From Maribacter antarcticus DSM 21422 (lineage in GTDB: Bacteria; Bacteroidota; Bacteroidia; Flavobacteriales; Flavobacteriaceae), in NCBI RefSeq assembly GCF_000621125.1, contig NZ_JHZC01000005.1:186001-250000 (forward strand): a stretch of DNA of 64,000 bases. The letters are read 5' to 3'. Every line of letters starts with the position of its first letter. The first letter of the stretch is position 1. A program made the position numbers and the translations under genes. The notes under the pieces were generated by a model, which had not been told where the DNA came from, ran no database searches, and saw only the letters and a list, made by a program, of their open reading frames with translations. Of this stretch, positions 36,557 to 45,824 are shown piece by piece.

Positions 36557-37675
36557 CTATATAATGGTAGATTTACCTAGTCCAATATTTTCGTCGTTCA
36601 TTTTAAAACTACCATCTAACTCCATGATATTATCGGCAATAAAATCACCTACATAATTGGTTCCGTACTTGCTACTCCCCATAATGTCTGGGGTAACAAT
36701 TTTTTTGGAGAATGATTTAAGAACAGCAGCCACAACAGCGTCTGATTCCTCACCCAGTTTAAAATGTTGTAAAAGCATAGCCGTACTTAGTATAGATGCT
36801 ATTGGATTGGCAATGTTTTTGTCTTTTGCATAGGGGTAAGAGCCGTGAACAGGTTCAAACATAGCATAATCCGCACCAACAGAAGCAGAAGGCAAAAGAC
36901 CTATAGAACCTGCAATTACGCTTCCCTGGTCAGAAAGAATATCCCCAAACATAATATCCGTCAAAATCACGTCGAACTGACTAGGATTCAGTATCATCTG
37001 CACGGCTGCATTATCAATGAAGAGGCATTCCAAAGTTACCTCCGGATAACTTTTGGCAATCGTATAAACCGTTCTTCTCCATAACCTAGACGTTTCTAGT
37101 ACATTGGCCTTATCTACTAATGCAATTTTTTTTCGCCTTCCCTTAGCAGCTTTAAACGCCAAATGGGCTATCCTGCTAATTTCGCTTTCGGTGTAGGTAC
37201 AGGTATCCGTTGCAGAGGTGTTGGCCTCATTTGTACTTTTATCACCGTAATAAATACCGCTAGACAATTCCCTATAAATTACCAAATCAGTATGCTGTAT
37301 AACTTTTTTTGCCAGTGGTGATTGTTTCACCAAGGCTGGAAAAACTTTTACAGGTCTAATATTTGCAAAAAGCCCTAGTTCCTTTCTAAGTCTAAAAAGA
37401 CCTTGTTCTGGCCATACTTTTGACGTGGGATTGACATCATATTCCGGTGAGCCAATTGCTCCAAAGAGAACAGCATCTGAGTCCTTACAAATCTGTAGTG
37501 TCTTTTCTGGTAAGGGATTTCCTGTTTTATCAATTGCCGTTGCGCCTACCAATGCCTTCCTAAAGGTAAAGCTATGTCCAAAAGTTTCCTCAACAGACCT
37601 TAGGCACTTAATGGATTCTGCCATTACTTCAGGGCCTATACCGTCACCTGCTAAAACAGCTATATTCAACTTCAT
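36557..37675 (-). CDS. leuB: 3-isopropylmalate dehydrogenase
   Basis: 372 residues. It oxidatively decarboxylates 3-isopropylmalate with NAD+ in leucine synthesis. The isocitrate/isopropylmalate dehydrogenase signature is readable as ILTDIMFGDILSDQGSVIAGSIGLLPSASVG (the D-x-x-F-G-D block that binds Mg2+), and the substrate Arg/Tyr region as DLVIYRELSSGIYYG. The start is two bases after the leuA stop, so it is translationally coupled to leuA. leuC and leuD are not in this window, so the other leucine steps must be encoded elsewhere. Confidence 0.97.
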   Translation of the reverse strand: MKLNIAVLAGDGIGPEVMAESIKCLRSVEETFGHSFTFRKALVGATAIDKTGNPLPEKTLQICKDSDAVLFGAIGSPEYDVNPTSKVWPEQGLFRLRKELGLFANIRPVKVFPALVKQSPLAKKVIQHTDLVIYRELSSGIYYGDKSTNEANTSATDTCTYTESEISRIAHLAFKAAKGRRKKIALVDKANVLETSRLWRRTVYTIAKSYPEVTLECLFIDNAAVQMILNPSQFDVILTDIMFGDILSDQGSVIAGSIGLLPSASVGADYAMFEPVHGSYPYAKDKNIANPIASILSTAMLLQHFKLGEESDAVVAAVLKSFSKKIVTPDIMGSSKYGTNYVGDFIADNIMELDGSFKMNDENIGLGKSTII

Positions 37676-37677
37676 AA

Positions 37678-38850
37678 TTAACTAACGCTTTGAAGGTTCA
37701 AATTACTTGCTTCTACAATTTCATGAATGTCGCCATCTAAAATCTCCTTTTTCCTATCAGCAAACTTCAAAAACTCGTCATACACCAAATCCAATTGAAT
37801 TTTAGTCAATTCGTAACCTACATTTTTTGCACGATAGGCTAAAGCAGCTCTTCCGCTTCTCGCAGTAAGTACGATAGAAGATTCTGTTACGCCTACATCG
37901 GCAGGGTCCATTATTTCATAGGTTTCCCTATTTTTTATAACACCGTCTTGGTGAATTCCGGAACTATGCGCAAAGGCATTAGCCCCTACGATAGCTTTGT
38001 TCGGTTGCACTAACATGCCCATTTTATTGGAAACCATTAAACTAGTATCGTAAAGCAATTTGCTGTTAATAGTGGTGTCTAAGTTAAGGCTTGGATGCTG
38101 TCTCAGTATCATCACAACTTCTTCCAAAGAGGTATTTCCAGCGCGCTCTCCAATACCATTGATAGTACATTCTATTTGACGTGCTCCATTAATCACACCT
38201 GCGATAGAGTTGGCCGTAGCAAGGCCCAAATCGTTATGGCAGTGACAAGAGAGAATAGCCTTTTCTATTCCCTTGACGTTTTCCTTTAAATATTTTATTT
38301 TAGCGCCATATTCCTCTGGAAGGCAATAACCGGTAGTATCTGGAATATTCAATACCGTTGCCCCTGCTTTTATAGCAGCTTCGCAAACCCGTGCTAAAAA
38401 CTCATTATCCGTTCTTCCGGCATCTTCTGCATAAAATTCAACATCCTCTACAAAGGTTTTGGCATAACTAACGGCGTCTATTGCTCTTTCAATAATGGCA
38501 TCACGGTTTGAGTTAAATTTAAATTTAATATGGGAATCCGAGGTACCTATACCGGTATGTATCCTTGGTTTAACTGCATATTTAAGTGCTTCCGCCGCTA
38601 CTTCAATATCCTTTTTTACCGCTCTGGTGAGTCCGCATACCGTTGCATTCTTAACCAGCTTACCTATGGCTTCTACAGATTTAAAATCTCCTGGGCTAGA
38701 AATAGGAAATCCTGCTTCGATTATGTTTACACCAAGCTCATCTAAACGTGCTGCAATAACTAATTTTTGCTCCATGTCCAGTTTACAGCCAGGTACTTGT
38801 TCTCCGTCCCTAAGTGTCGTATCAAAAATTTGTACTATATCTTTGCTCAT
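37678..38850 (-). CDS. leuA: 2-isopropylmalate synthase, short form
   Basis: 390 residues, the TIM-barrel catalytic part only. The HMGL-like signature [13 protein letters not shown] (about residue 9) binds the divalent metal, and the metal-site His pair lies in [12 protein letters not shown]. The C-terminal regulatory LeuA dimer domain of the roughly 520-residue enzymes (leucine feedback site) is absent, so allosteric inhibition by leucine is not expected through that domain. It condenses acetyl-CoA with 2-oxoisovalerate in the cytosol. It is followed by leuB with a two-base gap. A homologue with other substrates (citramalate synthase, NifV type) is less likely because of the leuB coupling. 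Confidence 0.92.
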   Translation of the reverse strand: MSKDIVQIFDTTLRDGEQVPGCKLDMEQKLVIAARLDELGVNIIEAGFPISSPGDFKSVEAIGKLVKNATVCGLTRAVKKDIEVAAEALKYAVKPRIHTGIGTSDSHIKFKFNSNRDAIIERAIDAVSYAKTFVEDVEFYAEDAGRTDNEFLARVCEAAIKAGATVLNIPDTTGYCLPEEYGAKIKYLKENVKGIEKAILSCHCHNDLGLATANSIAGVINGARQIECTINGIGERAGNTSLEEVVMILRQHPSLNLDTTINSKLLYDTSLMVSNKMGMLVQPNKAIVGANAFAHSSGIHQDGVIKNRETYEIMDPADVGVTESSIVLTARSGRAALAYRAKNVGYELTKIQLDLVYDEFLKFADRKKEILDGDIHEIVEASNLNLQSVS

Positions 38851-38996
38851 TATATTTACGTAGTTTTAACCAGTCAAACGAATATATGGCCATATACACA
38901 AAAGATATAAATTTTGTTGTGGATTTTACAACGTTAAGACACTTTTTTGGGTAACCAACAAACTCATTTTCAATTACTTAAACTGTTTTTTTTACG

Positions 38997-40541
38997 ATGA
39001 CAAATGCCCATAAAGACGCACTGTTCATATTAGTTAAGGCTTTATCAAAATCCGAAAAGCGGCAATTTAAACTTTACGTAGGCCGGCTTGGGGTAAATAC
39101 CGATGCTAAATTCCTGGCCCTATTCAACTTATTGGATAAAATAAAGCGATACGACGAAAAGGTTATTTTAAGTAGCGTTAGCGTTAAAAAAGCCCAGCTT
39201 TCAAATTTAAAGGCACATTTATACCGTCAAATTTTAGTCAGTCTGCGTTTAAATCCAGTGAATCAGAATATTCGTGTTCAGATGCGGGAGCAACTAGATT
39301 TTGCTACTATCCTTTATCAAAAGGGATTGTACAAACAAAGCCTTAAAATTTTGGATAAGGCAAAATCAGTCGCTATTGAAAATGAAGAGAAGAATATCGC
39401 TTATGAAATAGTAGAGCTTGAAAAGATAATTGAGACACAGTACATCACCCGAAGTATTCCAGATAGAGCCGATGAATTGGCATTACAGGCCAAAGAATTA
39501 TCTGGCCAAAATGTGATGACGAGCAAACTTTCCAATCTTTCCTTGCAGTTATACGGAATGATGCTAAAAGTAGGGTATGTACGAAGTGATGATGACTTAA
39601 AAGGAGTAAAAGAATACTTTACAAAACACCTACCTAAATATGACTTGGATACCCTAGGTTTTAGAGAAAAACTTTGGTTGTATAAGGCTTATTTATGGTA
39701 CAGTTTTTTAATTCAGGATTTTCTTTCTTGCTATAAATATTCCAGTAAATGGGTAGACCTTTTCAATGAGAACAAGGAAATGATTTATCTGAATCCCGTT
39801 TTTTATCTTAAAGGAAATCATTATTTATTAGAATCTTTATTTTATGTTAAATATAGCTCTCAATTTAAAGTTACGCTTGAAGAGTTGGAGGTGATATTGA
39901 AGGACTCTAATTTTCCAAAAAACGACAATATCACATCGCTTGCATTTTTGTACTTGAACGCAAATAAGCTTAACCTTCATTTCTTGGATGGTACCTTTGA
40001 AAAGGGCTTGTACCTGGTGAAAATTGTAGAGTACGGTATCAACAAACACAAAGACCGGATAGATGCACATCATGTGATGGTATTGTATTATAAAATAGCC
40101 TGTCTGTATTTTGGCATAGGCGACAATAAAACCTGTATTGTCTACCTAAAAAAGATCATTGAGAACAAAAACCTTAAAATGCGGGAAGATCTTATGTGCT
40201 TCGCAAGAGTGCTGAGCCTTGTTGCGCACTACGAAGCTGGTATGGATTACCATTTGGAAATTCAGCTAAAAAGTACTTACAAATTCTTGTTGAAAATGAA
40301 CGACATGCACGAAGTGCAAAAAGAAATGATAAAGTTCTTGAGAAGCCTTGGGGGTATTTATCCGAATGAGCTTAGGAGAGAATTCCAAAAACTACATACA
40401 GAACTTAAAAAGTATGAAGACCATCCTTATGAAAAACGTTCGTTCCTATATTTGGATATTATTTCTTGGCTAGAAAGCCATTTGGAGAACAAACCCGTTT
40501 CCCAAATTATACGTGAAAAGGCCTTGTTACATACGCGATAA
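38997..40541 (+). CDS. Conserved hypothetical helical-repeat protein
   Basis: 514 residues, cytosolic. It begins NAHKDALFILVKALSKSEKRQFKLYV and continues with regular helix pairs that read like TPRs (LYQKGLYKQSLKILDKAKSVA, and YKIACLYFGIGDNKTCIVYLKKI). No enzyme motif is visible. It is Lys/Leu/Tyr rich. It is divergent from leuA, with the DMT-type transporter gene 14 bases downstream on the same strand. I recall similar proteins in flavobacterial genomes annotated only as hypothetical; I do not assign a function. Confidence 0.75.
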   Translation: MTNAHKDALFILVKALSKSEKRQFKLYVGRLGVNTDAKFLALFNLLDKIKRYDEKVILSSVSVKKAQLSNLKAHLYRQILVSLRLNPVNQNIRVQMREQLDFATILYQKGLYKQSLKILDKAKSVAIENEEKNIAYEIVELEKIIETQYITRSIPDRADELALQAKELSGQNVMTSKLSNLSLQLYGMMLKVGYVRSDDDLKGVKEYFTKHLPKYDLDTLGFREKLWLYKAYLWYSFLIQDFLSCYKYSSKWVDLFNENKEMIYLNPVFYLKGNHYLLESLFYVKYSSQFKVTLEELEVILKDSNFPKNDNITSLAFLYLNANKLNLHFLDGTFEKGLYLVKIVEYGINKHKDRIDAHHVMVLYYKIACLYFGIGDNKTCIVYLKKIIENKNLKMREDLMCFARVLSLVAHYEAGMDYHLEIQLKSTYKFLLKMNDMHEVQKEMIKFLRSLGGIYPNELRREFQKLHTELKKYEDHPYEKRSFLYLDIISWLESHLENKPVSQIIREKALLHTR

Positions 40542-40555
40542 GGCGTGACTTTAAA

Positions 40556-41413
40556 ATGAAACGTTCTCACCTCTCGCATTTATTGGAAATTAACCTTGCC
40601 ATGGTTTTTGTGGGCACTTCTGGGGCCTTAGGAAGATATGTAGACCTTCCTGTTCCTGTTACAATTGCCTCACGTGCGATTTTAGCCTTTTTGGCGTTAC
40701 TTTTTTTTTGTAAATGGAAAGGAATATCCTTACGAATTAAGCCGGCGCACAGGGTCGTTGTCCTAGGCAGTAGTATCCTAATGGGCTTGCATTGGATTAC
40801 CTACTTTTATGCGTTACAGTGGTCCAGCGTGGCTATTGGGATGCTCTCTTTGTTTACATACCCAGTACTTACTGCCTTTTTAGAACCCCTGCTTTTAAAA
40901 ACACCGTTCCAGAAAATACATTTACTCTTAGGCGCTATGGTTTTAGCCGGTATCTATTTTTTAAGTCCGGAATTCAATTTTGAAGATTCTAACACCCTTG
41001 CGATAGCGATAGGTGTTTTCTCGGCACTGTGTTATGCGCTAAGGAACCTGATTTTGAAGGCTAGGGTAACCGAATACCATGGCTCTGCCTTAATGGTATA
41101 TCAAACAGGAATTATTGGTGTTATATTACTGCCTGCATTTTTATATATTAATTTTAATAATGTTATAGGGCAATGGCAGGGCCTTGTAGCTTTGGCAGTA
41201 ATTACCACGGCTATTGGGCATACCTTGTTTTTAATGACATTTAGGCATTTCAGTATTACTACCGTGAGTATTCTCAGTAGTATACAACCCGTTTACGGGA
41301 TACTTATCGGAGCTATTTTCTTGAATGAAATTCCAGAATTAACTACCGTATTCGGTGGAATGTTGATTTTAGGATCTGTGGTCATTGAAAGTTTTAGGTC
41401 TTCACAAAAATAA
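40556..41413 (+). CDS. EamA/DMT-family inner-membrane transporter
   Basis: 285 residues with about ten hydrophobic segments in two EamA halves. Half one runs from VFVGTSGALGRYVDL to AGIYFLSPEFNF, and half two from NTLAIAIGVFSALCYALRNLIL to ESFRSSQ. The Pro-x-x-x-x-L/F pairs typical of DMT helices are visible (LFTYPVLTAFLEPLLL and ILSSIQPVYGILIGAIFLNE). It probably exports a small metabolite; the substrate cannot be inferred. It lies directly after the helical-repeat gene. A convergent pseudogene overlaps its last 20 bases. Confidence 0.88.
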   Translation: MKRSHLSHLLEINLAMVFVGTSGALGRYVDLPVPVTIASRAILAFLALLFFCKWKGISLRIKPAHRVVVLGSSILMGLHWITYFYALQWSSVAIGMLSLFTYPVLTAFLEPLLLKTPFQKIHLLLGAMVLAGIYFLSPEFNFEDSNTLAIAIGVFSALCYALRNLILKARVTEYHGSALMVYQTGIIGVILLPAFLYINFNNVIGQWQGLVALAVITTAIGHTLFLMTFRHFSITTVSILSSIQPVYGILIGAIFLNEIPELTTVFGGMLILGSVVIESFRSSQK

Positions 41414-41940
41414 AAGGTCCATATTCCAGACTAGTATTTGGTGTTCCCCTTCCCGTATATTGATTTATAATGCAGTCCCCTAATGTTTTAATGCCATCCT
41501 CTCTGGCCAACAGCCTTACTTTTTCTGGGTCAAAATTTTCGTTTAAGTACAAAAAATACCCGTTTTAATCATTATTAGTATAGATAAGTAGCTCCTTAAC
41601 AGCCATTTGCTTTTCACGTATGGAACCTACATTACGATTTAAATTGTCCTTTATGCGGAACACTTTATTATATAAATCTCCTGTAATACCATTCATTTGC
41701 TGATTTAAAAATTGAGTTCTGGATTGTATTACGCTAGGAAACTACATGCCTCACAAATCTTTGGTGTTTCCTATAAATGCATTCATTTCTGCTGAAATAT
41801 GACCTAACATTCCTAGCATAAATTTAGGCACAGGAATAGCCGTTGCCTGATTATCGTTTTTAATGGCATTTTAAAAAAGTATCTATAAAATTATTACTGC
41901 CACAGTTGGAAAGCAGTATGAGTACCAAAAAAGACAACAT
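41394..41940 (-). pseudogene. Lipoprotein pseudogene with nonsense codons
   Basis: On the minus strand a start at complement 41938-41940 gives an SPII signal (MLSFLVLILLSNCGS). One frameshift at a T/A run about 60 bases in is followed by a long frame readable to the stop at complement 41394-41396. That frame contains NAIKNDNQATAIPVPKFMLG, FLNQQMNGITGDLYNKVFRI and FDPEKVRLLAREDGIKTLGD, but is cut by three in-frame stops: TGA then TAG in KDL*GM*FPS and TAA in NND*NGYF. Restoring W, Q and Q would give a continuous protein of about 175 residues. I do not recognise the family. The 3' end overlaps the DMT gene by 20 bases. Confidence 0.65.
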
Positions 41941-41984
41941 AAGTGATTTTATCCGGGTTTGTTTAGCCTTAAAATATATTAAAA

Positions 41985-42683
41985 TCAGCTACATGCACCC
42001 CAAATCGGGTCCTTAGGTGGTGGAGCGACTACGGTTACGGTCTCTTTATTTACGGGATGTACAAATTGTAGCTTACGAGCATGAAGGTGAATGCTACCGT
42101 CCGGATTACTTCTATCAAAACCATATTTTAAATCCCCCTTTATAGGACTTCCGATACTTGATAGTTGAGATCTTATCTGATGGTGCCGGCCCGTTTTTAA
42201 ATCGATTTCCAACAGGGCATAACGATCTAGTTTTTTTACTAGTCGATATTCTAGAATCGCTTTTTTACTTTCAGGCACTTCCTTTTTGTTGGCATAGGAC
42301 TTGTTTTGTTTGGTATTTCGTTTGAGCCAATGCACAAGCGTATCCGATGTTTTTTCTGGTATATTTTTTACAATAGCCCAGTATGTTTTTTTAGCTTCTT
42401 TCTCTGCAAATAATTTATTGAGTCTTGGCAAGGCTTTTGAAGTCTTAGCAAAAAGTACGATGCCAGAAGTAGGCCTATCCAGCCGGTGTACAACGCCCAA
42501 ATACACATTACCGGGCTTGTTGTATTTTTCCTTTATAAACTCCTTAACAACCTCACTCAAAGGCATATCCCCAGTCTTATCGCCCTGTACGATATCTCCT
42601 GGCCGTTTATTAACTATAATGACGTGATTATCTTCAAAAAGTACTTGAAGATTTTTACTGCTAGAATGTTGTTTTTTGGACAA
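41985..42683 (-). CDS. RluA-family RNA pseudouridine synthase
   Basis: 232 residues. The catalytic Asp lies in the RluA signature GVVHRLDRPTSGIVLFAKT (about residue 66). Further core motifs are DLKTGRHHQIRSQLSSIG and IHLHARKLQFVHP. It converts a specific uridine in rRNA or tRNA to pseudouridine. There is no S4-type N-terminal domain, which fits the RluA/RluC-short subgroup; the exact target is not determinable. It is a single gene. The family assignment is firm. Confidence 0.95.
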   Translation of the reverse strand: MSKKQHSSSKNLQVLFEDNHVIIVNKRPGDIVQGDKTGDMPLSEVVKEFIKEKYNKPGNVYLGVVHRLDRPTSGIVLFAKTSKALPRLNKLFAEKEAKKTYWAIVKNIPEKTSDTLVHWLKRNTKQNKSYANKKEVPESKKAILEYRLVKKLDRYALLEIDLKTGRHHQIRSQLSSIGSPIKGDLKYGFDRSNPDGSIHLHARKLQFVHPVNKETVTVVAPPPKDPIWGACS

Positions 42684-42775
42684 GTTATTATTTAAGATTT
42701 ATCTACGTATTATTTTCATACTTAGCCTGGATTTAATAGACTATATTTTAGTTTTTATAGGTTTGTTCGGTGTCT

Positions 42776-43267
42776 TTAATCTAAGGTGTAGCATCCGTCA
42801 AAAAAACTAAATCGATACTTTTTTCCAAACACGCCTATAAACAGAATCATTACAACACCAATCGTTACAGCGACATCAGCCATATTAAAAACGCCTATTT
42901 TTAAAAACCCCAGGGGAATCTGAAAAAAATCGGTTACCGAACCGTACACGATACGGTCTATTAAATTTCCAATACCACCCCCAATAACAAAAGCAAAAGC
43001 GATTACAGGCCATCTGCCAATTATTTTTTTGGTAAGTACCCGATAAAGTAAAACCATAAGAACAAGTACGGGTATAATTTGAAACAGTATAATTTTTACA
43101 ATAGGAGGGAAGCTAGCCCCAAAGCCTAGCATAGCTCCAGTATTCTCAACGTTGGTAAGGATAAGGTGATCGGTTACTATTTCAATATAATCCTGACTTA
43201 CTACGTTTTTGCGAACCACCTCTTTGGAGCTTTGGTCACAGCTAATATTCAATAATACCAAGGCCAT
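42776..43267 (-). CDS. lspA: Signal peptidase II (lipoprotein signal peptidase)
   Basis: 163 residues with four hydrophobic segments. The two catalytic aspartates lie in GGGIGNLIDRIVYGSVTDF and FNMADVAVTIGV. It removes the signal from prolipoproteins in the inner membrane, and many SPII substrates are encoded in this window. The first segment is short (ALVLLNISCDQSSKEVV); an in-frame TGA lies shortly upstream, so ATG at 43267 is the only credible start. It lies 49 bases downstream of panB on the same strand. A second lspA elsewhere in the genome would make this a paralogue. Confidence 0.85.
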   Translation of the reverse strand: MALVLLNISCDQSSKEVVRKNVVSQDYIEIVTDHLILTNVENTGAMLGFGASFPPIVKIILFQIIPVLVLMVLLYRVLTKKIIGRWPVIAFAFVIGGGIGNLIDRIVYGSVTDFFQIPLGFLKIGVFNMADVAVTIGVVMILFIGVFGKKYRFSFFDGCYTLD

Positions 43268-43316
43268 ACTATAAAATCAACATACAAAATCCTTTTGTTT
43301 CAAACCTTTTTTAAAA

Positions 43317-44135
43317 TTAATATTGTTCCTCATTATTAGGAAAATCCATGCTTTTTACATCGGAAACATAGCTAGATATAGCCTTCCCCATTTCTTCATA
43401 GAGGTTCATATATCTTCTTAAAAACCTTGGATTAAATTCATGTGTCATTCCCAACAGGTCATGAATTACTAAAACCTGCCCGTCGGCATGTTTTCCGCCG
43501 CCAATACCAATAGTGGGTATGGTAAGGCTCTCGGAAACTTCTTTCGTAAGGTTCGCAGGTATCTTTTCCAAAACAATACCAAAACAACCTAGTTTTTCTA
43601 AAAGAAGTGCGTCTTCTTTCAATTTTTCTGCTTCAACTTCTTCTTTTGCCCTAACCGTATAGGTCCCAAATTTATAAATAGACTGTGGTGTAAGACCTAA
43701 ATGCCCCATAACTGGTATACCTGCAGCTAAAATCCGCTTTACAGATTCCTTTATCTCTGCGCCACCTTCAACTTTTACAGCATGTGCGCCACTTTCTTTC
43801 ATGATTCGTATGGCAGACCTTAGCGCTTCTTTAGGATCACTTTGGTAACTTCCAAATGGGAGATCTACCACCACCAAAGCTCGATCAATAGCCCTTATAA
43901 CAGAGGATGCGTGATAAATCATTTGATCCAAGGTAATAGGTAAGGTGGTCTCATGGCCTGCCATAACGTTACTAGCGGAATCTCCTACCAAAATAACATC
44001 CACATTGGCAGCATCCACAATTTTAGCCATGGAATAGTCGTATGCGGTTAACATAGATATCTTTTCGCCGTTTCTCTTCATGTCCACCAAGGACTTTACG
44101 GTGACTCTTTTGTACTCTTTTTTTGCTATGGACAT
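43317..44135 (-). CDS. panB: 3-methyl-2-oxobutanoate hydroxymethyltransferase
   Basis: 272 residues, full length. It transfers a hydroxymethyl group from methylene-tetrahydrofolate to 2-oxoisovalerate in the pantothenate/CoA pathway. The Mg2+ and substrate residues are in [31 protein letters not shown], and [14 protein letters not shown]; the C-terminal motif is [24 protein letters not shown]. It shares its keto-acid substrate with leuA and its folate with glyA elsewhere in this window. lspA follows 49 bases downstream. Confidence 0.98.
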   Translation of the reverse strand: MSIAKKEYKRVTVKSLVDMKRNGEKISMLTAYDYSMAKIVDAANVDVILVGDSASNVMAGHETTLPITLDQMIYHASSVIRAIDRALVVVDLPFGSYQSDPKEALRSAIRIMKESGAHAVKVEGGAEIKESVKRILAAGIPVMGHLGLTPQSIYKFGTYTVRAKEEVEAEKLKEDALLLEKLGCFGIVLEKIPANLTKEVSESLTIPTIGIGGGKHADGQVLVIHDLLGMTHEFNPRFLRRYMNLYEEMGKAISSYVSDVKSMDFPNNEEQY

Positions 44136-44268
44136 GTATTTGAATTTATTCGGAGTTAAAAATAAGGAGTTTTGATGACAATGAGGTGCAGTTAAGACAA
44201 TGGCTTTATTTACTTTTTGTTCAATGGATTATTCTTACTTTTAGTTTTCAACTAAAAACAGTTTTCTA

Positions 44269-44724
44269 ATGAAGTGCCTATGCATACTACTCTTCTTTTC
44301 TTTTAGTTACTTAGGGTCAGCACAAACCCCAGACGAAACAGTAAAAAACACTGTTGATTCCTTTTTTAAAGCCTTTCATGCCCGTGACGGAAAAGGCATG
44401 AATATGTTAATTCATGCAGATGCCCGTTTACAACGTACCGCTCCAAATGCCGAGGGAATACAATCGCTAAGAGCTCAAAATTTTCAAGATCTGATTGCTG
44501 GTATCGTTTCCATGCCAGATTCTACCGTGTTTGAAGAAAAGCTTTTAAGCTATGCGATACAGATAGATGGCCCTTTGGCGCACGTATGGACACCCTATGA
44601 ATTTTGGTTGGATGCCGAACTACATCATTCTGGTGCGAACTCTATCCAACTTTTTCTTGATGAAGGGAATTGGAAAATCATTTATTTGGTAGATTCTCGA
44701 ACGTCAGAAGGATTAAAAGAATAG
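44269..44724 (+). CDS. Secreted NTF2/SnoaL-like protein
   Basis: 151 residues. A signal peptide (CILLFFSFSYLGSAQ) is followed by an NTF2-like cone fold: helix TVDSFFKAFHARDGKGMNMLIHADARL, strands to DGPLAHVWTPYEFWLD, and HHSGANSIQLFLDEGNWKIIYLVDSR. DUF4440/SnoaL-type members include ketosteroid-isomerase-like enzymes and binding proteins; no catalytic Asp pair is obvious. It is a single gene, divergent from panB. Confidence 0.82.
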   Translation: MKCLCILLFFSFSYLGSAQTPDETVKNTVDSFFKAFHARDGKGMNMLIHADARLQRTAPNAEGIQSLRAQNFQDLIAGIVSMPDSTVFEEKLLSYAIQIDGPLAHVWTPYEFWLDAELHHSGANSIQLFLDEGNWKIIYLVDSRTSEGLKE

Positions 44725-45070
44725 ATAGTCATGAGCGTTTATAACGGGTAAGGAGATTCTGTTGTTTTAACTAGCTATAAGCTAGTAATTTCTATTGTTT
44801 GGTTCTTTAGTTATTTCCACTTCCTTATAGTTTTTCAGATTACCAGAGTTCTTTGTATTCCACCAAATTATTCCCAAAACAAGTACTATTACCTTAGAGG
44901 GTTAATTTGACAAGGACACGTGTAGTACTAAAATATACTCCTAAAAGTAAATACAAACATAATAGCGGTACCAGTACAGCGCATAAAGACAATAGATAAA
45001 ACTTGAACAAGCTATTGTGGTTTTATAAAACACCTATTAAATTAGTATTTTGATACCTAGAGTTTACAAC
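44725..45070. other. Intergenic stretch, no gene seen
   Basis: All frames carry frequent stops and I see no convincing small frame, hairpin or repeat. The last bases (TATTTTGA near 45046) resemble a weak -7 element for the next gene. Confidence 0.6.
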
Positions 45071-45592
45071 ATGACATTATTAGGTATAGGATCACGAATA
45101 CATCACTCACAACACGGGAAAGGTGTTGTAACAAATATATCGTCCAAACAGTATTGGGTAACTTTTATAGAAAAAGGTATGGAAACCATAGACATAGCTG
45201 ATGATTTTGAGGTCATTGAACGCTTGGAAGGTAAAGTGGATACCGTAAGTTTTTTTGACGTTGAACGTTCTTTAGTTAAGATATTGGAAAAGTGGAACGA
45301 TACCCACGAGAAAGTAGCCCTAGCGGACAAATGGCGTGGAGGAAAATTAATTTTGGAACCGGGTGATGCCGTTGCCTATAAGGAAATTCCTATCGATACC
45401 TTCTTTCATAAAATAGTAATGGTACGCGACCGTATCCGTGTGATGGAACAAAAAATAAACAGCAGTAAAAACTTGGATGACCAAGAGAAGATAGACCTTC
45501 AGCAATACATTACCCGTATTTACGGCAGTTTGACTTCTTTTAATGTTTTATTTAAAAACAAAAACGATTATTCTGTGGGGCAACGCACATAA
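45071..45592 (+). CDS. Conserved hypothetical protein, SH3/Tudor-like N-terminus
   Basis: 173 residues from ATG 45071; a TTG at 45050 would add seven residues without similarity to anything, so the ATG is preferred. The N-terminal 40 residues (GIGSRIHHSQHGKGVVTNISSKQYWVTFIEKGMETIDI) resemble the small barrel found in DUF and CarD/Tudor-like proteins that bind DNA or partners. The rest is helical (VRDRIRVMEQKINSSKNLDDQEKIDLQQYI) and could form a coiled coil. Basic and acidic patches alternate; no membrane segment. I recall homologues in flavobacteria but know no function. A weak hairpin at 45732-45751 follows. Confidence 0.72.
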   Translation: MTLLGIGSRIHHSQHGKGVVTNISSKQYWVTFIEKGMETIDIADDFEVIERLEGKVDTVSFFDVERSLVKILEKWNDTHEKVALADKWRGGKLILEPGDAVAYKEIPIDTFFHKIVMVRDRIRVMEQKINSSKNLDDQEKIDLQQYITRIYGSLTSFNVLFKNKNDYSVGQRT

Positions 45593-45731
45593 CTGAGAAT
45601 ATCTATTCTAAAGCGCCACTATTTAGTAGGAATAACAAATTCCAGAACTACTTAACCTAATTAACTATCAAATGCCATACTACATTTAGTAAAATAAATG
45701 AACATATGGGCGCTTTTGCTGCTAGCAACAG

Positions 45732-45751
45732 CTCCCAATTTGTATTGGGGG
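45732..45751 (+). terminator. Possible hairpin downstream of the SH3-like gene
   Basis: CTCCCAAT (45732-45739) pairs with ATTGGGGG (45744-45751) through a 4-base loop, with one G-T pair, followed by TGTTTT. It lies 140 bases after the stop codon and is weaker than the other terminators here. Confidence 0.35.
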
Positions 45752-45824
45752 TGTTTTGAACCTTAAAATTATGGAGTCCTAAAAATTTAATTTATCTTTT
45801 ATGTCCTAACCGATATGAAGCTAT

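Noticed and set aside
38851-38996. Leucine leader peptide or riboswitch upstream of leuA
   Set aside because: The only short frame on the minus strand is not Leu-rich, and no terminator/antiterminator pair is visible.
45103-45330. 75-codon minus frame over the SH3-like gene
   Set aside because: Shadow of the plus-strand gene, Ser/Thr-rich with no motif.
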